Shown: positions 4,657 to 6,780 of the stretch, piece after piece
Layout of the letters: each line of letters begins with the position of its first letter
Numbering within the stretch: the first letter of the stretch is position 1
NCBI GenBank assembly: GCA_937930265.1
Contig: CALGLI010000337.1
Span: 1 to 6,780, forward strand
Origin: an uncultured Veillonella sp.
GTDB lineage: Bacteria > Bacillota > Negativicutes > Veillonellales > Veillonellaceae
Length of the DNA: 6,780 nt
Reading direction: 5' to 3'
Program-made: the position numbers and the translations under genes
Notes under the pieces: model-generated
What the model was told of the DNA's origin: nothing
The model's database searches: none
The model's input: the letters and a program-made list of their open reading frames with translations, nothing else

Positions 4657-6258
4657 CTATTTGGAATGCAATAGCACTACTTTAACACTACTTGTATCAC
4701 GTTCTAAGTATTGACCTACTGAAGATTCCTCTAATTCTTTACCATAATTTTTATTGGTAATTATGAGCATCCGTTCACCAGATTGCAATCGTTTGAATAA
4801 TTCTTGTTCCTCAATTTGAGGCATCACATGTTTCCCATTCCACTTATCACTACGCTGTACATTATACTTTGCCAATCGTTCTGGACTAGGCTCTACTCGT
4901 ACCGGGATAACATCTAAATAATACGGTACAGAGGCCGCATACTCTCCATAATAATATACAGGTCCATGAAAGCTGCGTATCTGTTCATGATAGGTCACAG
5001 AAGAACGCAAGCCCAAGAATGGTACCAACCCTTCCATAAGCACAATACCTAATACTACCAAGGTACCCATCCCCACTGTGAAAGGCATCATCAATCGTTT
5101 TCGATACCAATAACATCCACCTAGGAATAGGGTAAGACCTACTACAACAGCTCGAAGAATCCACCAGAATCCCCAAGGTGCAAAGAATGTACCAATACCA
5201 AGAGCCCACCATAATACTAAAGTCGGTCCCAATACCCACCACCAAGCACGGTGACTAGCATCTTTCAAAGAAATAATCCCAAAAGCCCCTAACAAACTAA
5301 AAGGAATCACCGAAATAAAGGTATATGTTGGATATTTTGTGGCCATCAATGTGTAGAATAAAATCGTACCCCAACCCATAATCATGGTATATAGATAGGC
5401 ATCAGTTCTTGCTTTCCAGCCCCGATACATGCCATATAGAATAGCCCCCGTCCAAGGAAGAGATCCTCCTAAGAAAATAGGTAAATAATACCACCAATGA
5501 TTTACCTCGGGATGTTCAGATTGGGTGGCTCTCGTTACATTATGGAGCCCTAAAAAACCATTAATAAATTCCATGCCGTGAGTATGGTACATATATCCAT
5601 ACCAAGGCAATACCACAGCTAAGAATACGAAGATACCTTGCCAAGGGAATAAAGCTTTCACCATGGACCAAGATCGTTTAACCCCTGCATAGATTAGGAA
5701 TAATAGTCCTGGCAATACCAGTCCTACAGGGCCCTTCGTCAATACTGCGAAACCCGCAAAGCCATAGGCTACTGCCATATGCCAAGGGTTCTTAACTAGA
5801 AGTCCACGATAGGCGTAATAAAAGGTACCTACCGTAGCAAATAGGAGCACCATATCTGTAATGATACCATGGGCAATGGTCCATACGATGAGAGATGTAC
5901 CTAATATGAAGGCTGATAACAACGCACCTAATCGTTGCCCTGTTAAGGTACGCACTCCTTGATAGACCAAGGCTACTGATAAAGCCCCAAAGAGCGCCGA
6001 TGGAAAACGCGCTGCAAAGTCTGTCATACCGAATACAGAATAGGACAAACTCAACAGCCAATATATCATAATTGGTTTATCAAACCAATAGTGCCCATAA
6101 ATTTGTGGAGACAACCAATCGCCAGATAGAACCATCTCTTTTGCAGTTAACGCATAATTCGACTCTACTGGATCCGACACAGGCAACAGGTGATTGCCTA
6201 GCACATAGACTCCTAAGAAAAAGAGAAATACTACATAGGTTACACGATGTAATTTCAT
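4657..6258 (-). CDS. ArnT/PMT-like polyprenyl-phosphate glycosyltransferase, integral membrane
   Basis: An integral inner-membrane GT-C glycosyltransferase of the PMT/ArnT type (GT39/GT83-like). Such enzymes move a sugar from undecaprenyl phosphate to lipid A or another acceptor on the periplasmic side. There are about eleven to thirteen membrane segments, then a C-terminal soluble domain from about residue 420. Family marks, numbered from the ATG at 6258, are the periplasmic loop DPVESNYALTAKEM (29-42) with the acidic catalytic-type residues, FDKPIMIYWL (59-68), ARFPSALFG, TDMVLLF (134-140), LTKGPVGLVLPG (173-184) and HNVTRA followed by HWWYYLPIFLGGSLPW. The 533 residues fit ArnT (about 550). 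A second ATG at 6264 directly abuts the SD AGGGAG, with no spacer. The ATG at 6258 lies 6 nt beyond the SD and is preferred. It sits 13 bp after the DedA gene and 10 bp before the glycosylase gene. The sugar and acceptor are unknown; aminoarabinose on lipid A is only one possibility. Confidence 0.88.
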   Translation of the reverse strand: MKLHRVTYVVFLFFLGVYVLGNHLLPVSDPVESNYALTAKEMVLSGDWLSPQIYGHYWFDKPIMIYWLLSLSYSVFGMTDFAARFPSALFGALSVALVYQGVRTLTGQRLGALLSAFILGTSLIVWTIAHGIITDMVLLFATVGTFYYAYRGLLVKNPWHMAVAYGFAGFAVLTKGPVGLVLPGLLFLIYAGVKRSWSMVKALFPWQGIFVFLAVVLPWYGYMYHTHGMEFINGFLGLHNVTRATQSEHPEVNHWWYYLPIFLGGSLPWTGAILYGMYRGWKARTDAYLYTMIMGWGTILFYTLMATKYPTYTFISVIPFSLLGAFGIISLKDASHRAWWWVLGPTLVLWWALGIGTFFAPWGFWWILRAVVVGLTLFLGGCYWYRKRLMMPFTVGMGTLVVLGIVLMEGLVPFLGLRSSVTYHEQIRSFHGPVYYYGEYAASVPYYLDVIPVRVEPSPERLAKYNVQRSDKWNGKHVMPQIEEQELFKRLQSGERMLIITNKNYGKELEESSVGQYLERDTSSVKVVLLHSK

Positions 6259-6264
6259 AAGCAT

Positions 6265-6270
6265 CTCCCT
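6265..6270 (-). promoter_or_regulatory. SD sequence deciding the glycosyltransferase start
   Basis: AGGGAG on the minus strand is immediately followed by ATG at 6264-6262, leaving no spacer, and by an in-frame ATG at 6258-6256 with a 6-nt spacer. The spacing favours the second ATG, which shortens the protein by two residues. Confidence 0.7.
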
Positions 6271-6271
6271 A

Positions 6272-6780
6272 TTATTTACGACGTTTCCAATATTTCAAAC
6301 CATACACTACAGCAACCACCACAAAGACTACAATCATAGCAATTAATAGTTCATGATTATACTCAATTAAGTCTTTCCAATGTTCACCTAATTTCATACC
6401 TAGCCAAACTAACAAGATAGTCCAAGGAATAGTGCCTAGGGTAGTCCAAATGACAAAAGGTGTTATAGGATATTTAGCCACTCCTGCTGGAAAGGAAATA
6501 AAGGTACGCACCCCTGGTAATAAACGGCCAATAAACACAGCTACGCCACCATAGCGATTGAATAATGTTTCAGCAGCACCAAATTTATCTTCATTAAACA
6601 AAATATATTTCCCATATTTCATCAATATAGGTCTACCGCCGTATTCCCCTAGCCAATAGGATAATACAGATCCCACAATCCCCGCTACAACACCTACAAT
6701 AATAGATGTATTCAAATCAAATACGCCTTGAAATACTAAATACCCTGCGAACCCTAAAACAATTTCACTGGGAATGGGAA
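6272..6780 (-). CDS. DedA-family membrane protein, C-terminal 168 residues (5' end outside window)
   Basis: DedA (SNARE-associated/VTT) proteins are polytopic inner-membrane proteins. Some members return undecaprenyl phosphate or other phospholipids across the membrane, and many need the proton motive force. The frame is open from the right edge of the window, so the gene is truncated only by the window. The TTG-started frame from 6715 is not its true start, because the conserved PIPSEIVLGFAGYLVFQG lies upstream of that codon and is in frame. Further marks are the Gly-rich membrane-entry segment GVVAGIVGSVLSYWLGEYGG, FIGRLLPGVRTFISFPAG with the conserved Arg residues, a hydrophobic region with GTIPW, and a final membrane helix ending in KYWKRRK. 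Full family length is about 200. It is the first visible gene of the leftward operon, 13 bp ahead of the ArnT-like gene. That position suits a role in recycling the lipid carrier used by the transferase. Confidence 0.92.
   Translation of the reverse strand, partial: PIPSEIVLGFAGYLVFQGVFDLNTSIIVGVVAGIVGSVLSYWLGEYGGRPILMKYGKYILFNEDKFGAAETLFNRYGGVAVFIGRLLPGVRTFISFPAGVAKYPITPFVIWTTLGTIPWTILLVWLGMKLGEHWKDLIEYNHELLIAMIVVFVVVAVVYGLKYWKRRK

Noticed and set aside
6262..6264. Upstream ATG as the glycosyltransferase start
   Set aside because: It directly abuts the SD with no spacer. The in-frame ATG 6 nt further downstream has normal spacing.

Overview
The window looks like chromosome of a Negativicutes bacterium, most likely Veillonella or a close relative. 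The base composition is moderately AT-rich, the Shine-Dalgarno (SD) sequences are of the AGGAGG type, and a Gram-positive-style biotin pathway (BioW plus BioF) and RNase J sit beside an ArnT-like glycosyltransferase expected only in a diderm. The genus is inferred from gene content and sequence feel, not from a search. No rRNA, tRNA, insertion sequence or CRISPR array is visible.

Left part (1-1073). The 5' two-fifths or so of an RNase J gene runs leftwards off the window. It starts at a TTG codon with a strong SD and carries an unusual Arg/Thr-rich N-terminal tail of about 85 residues. A 429-bp divergent intergenic region follows. It holds a candidate leftward promoter for RNase J with a leader of about 275 nt containing four short hairpins. 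It also holds a clear rightward promoter for the biotin genes, overlapped by a good match to the BirA (biotin repressor) operator.

Middle part (1074-3570). A compact three-gene biotin operon encodes a small ECF-type membrane substrate-binding (S) component, BioW (pimelate to pimeloyl-CoA) and BioF (pimeloyl-CoA plus alanine to 8-amino-7-oxononanoate). It ends in a strong intrinsic terminator. The layout suggests that the S component imports pimelate or another biotin precursor, that BioW activates pimelate and BioF performs the first ring-building step, with the whole set shut off by biotin through BirA.

Convergent spacer (3570-3947). This holds two diverged copies of an intergenic repeat about 70-80 bp long. 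The right-hand copy forms a long hairpin that can terminate transcription from both sides. In one minus-strand frame both copies spell related peptides containing GFSWR, so this may be decayed coding sequence or a small repeat family.

Right part (3948-6780, minus strand). A tight operon reads in the order DedA-family membrane protein (5' end outside the window), ArnT/PMT-like polyprenyl-phosphate-dependent glycosyltransferase, and a uracil-DNA glycosylase-superfamily protein. Pairing DedA with the glycosyltransferase makes sense if DedA returns the spent undecaprenyl phosphate carrier to the cytoplasmic face. The DNA-repair-type gene at the end has no obvious link to them.
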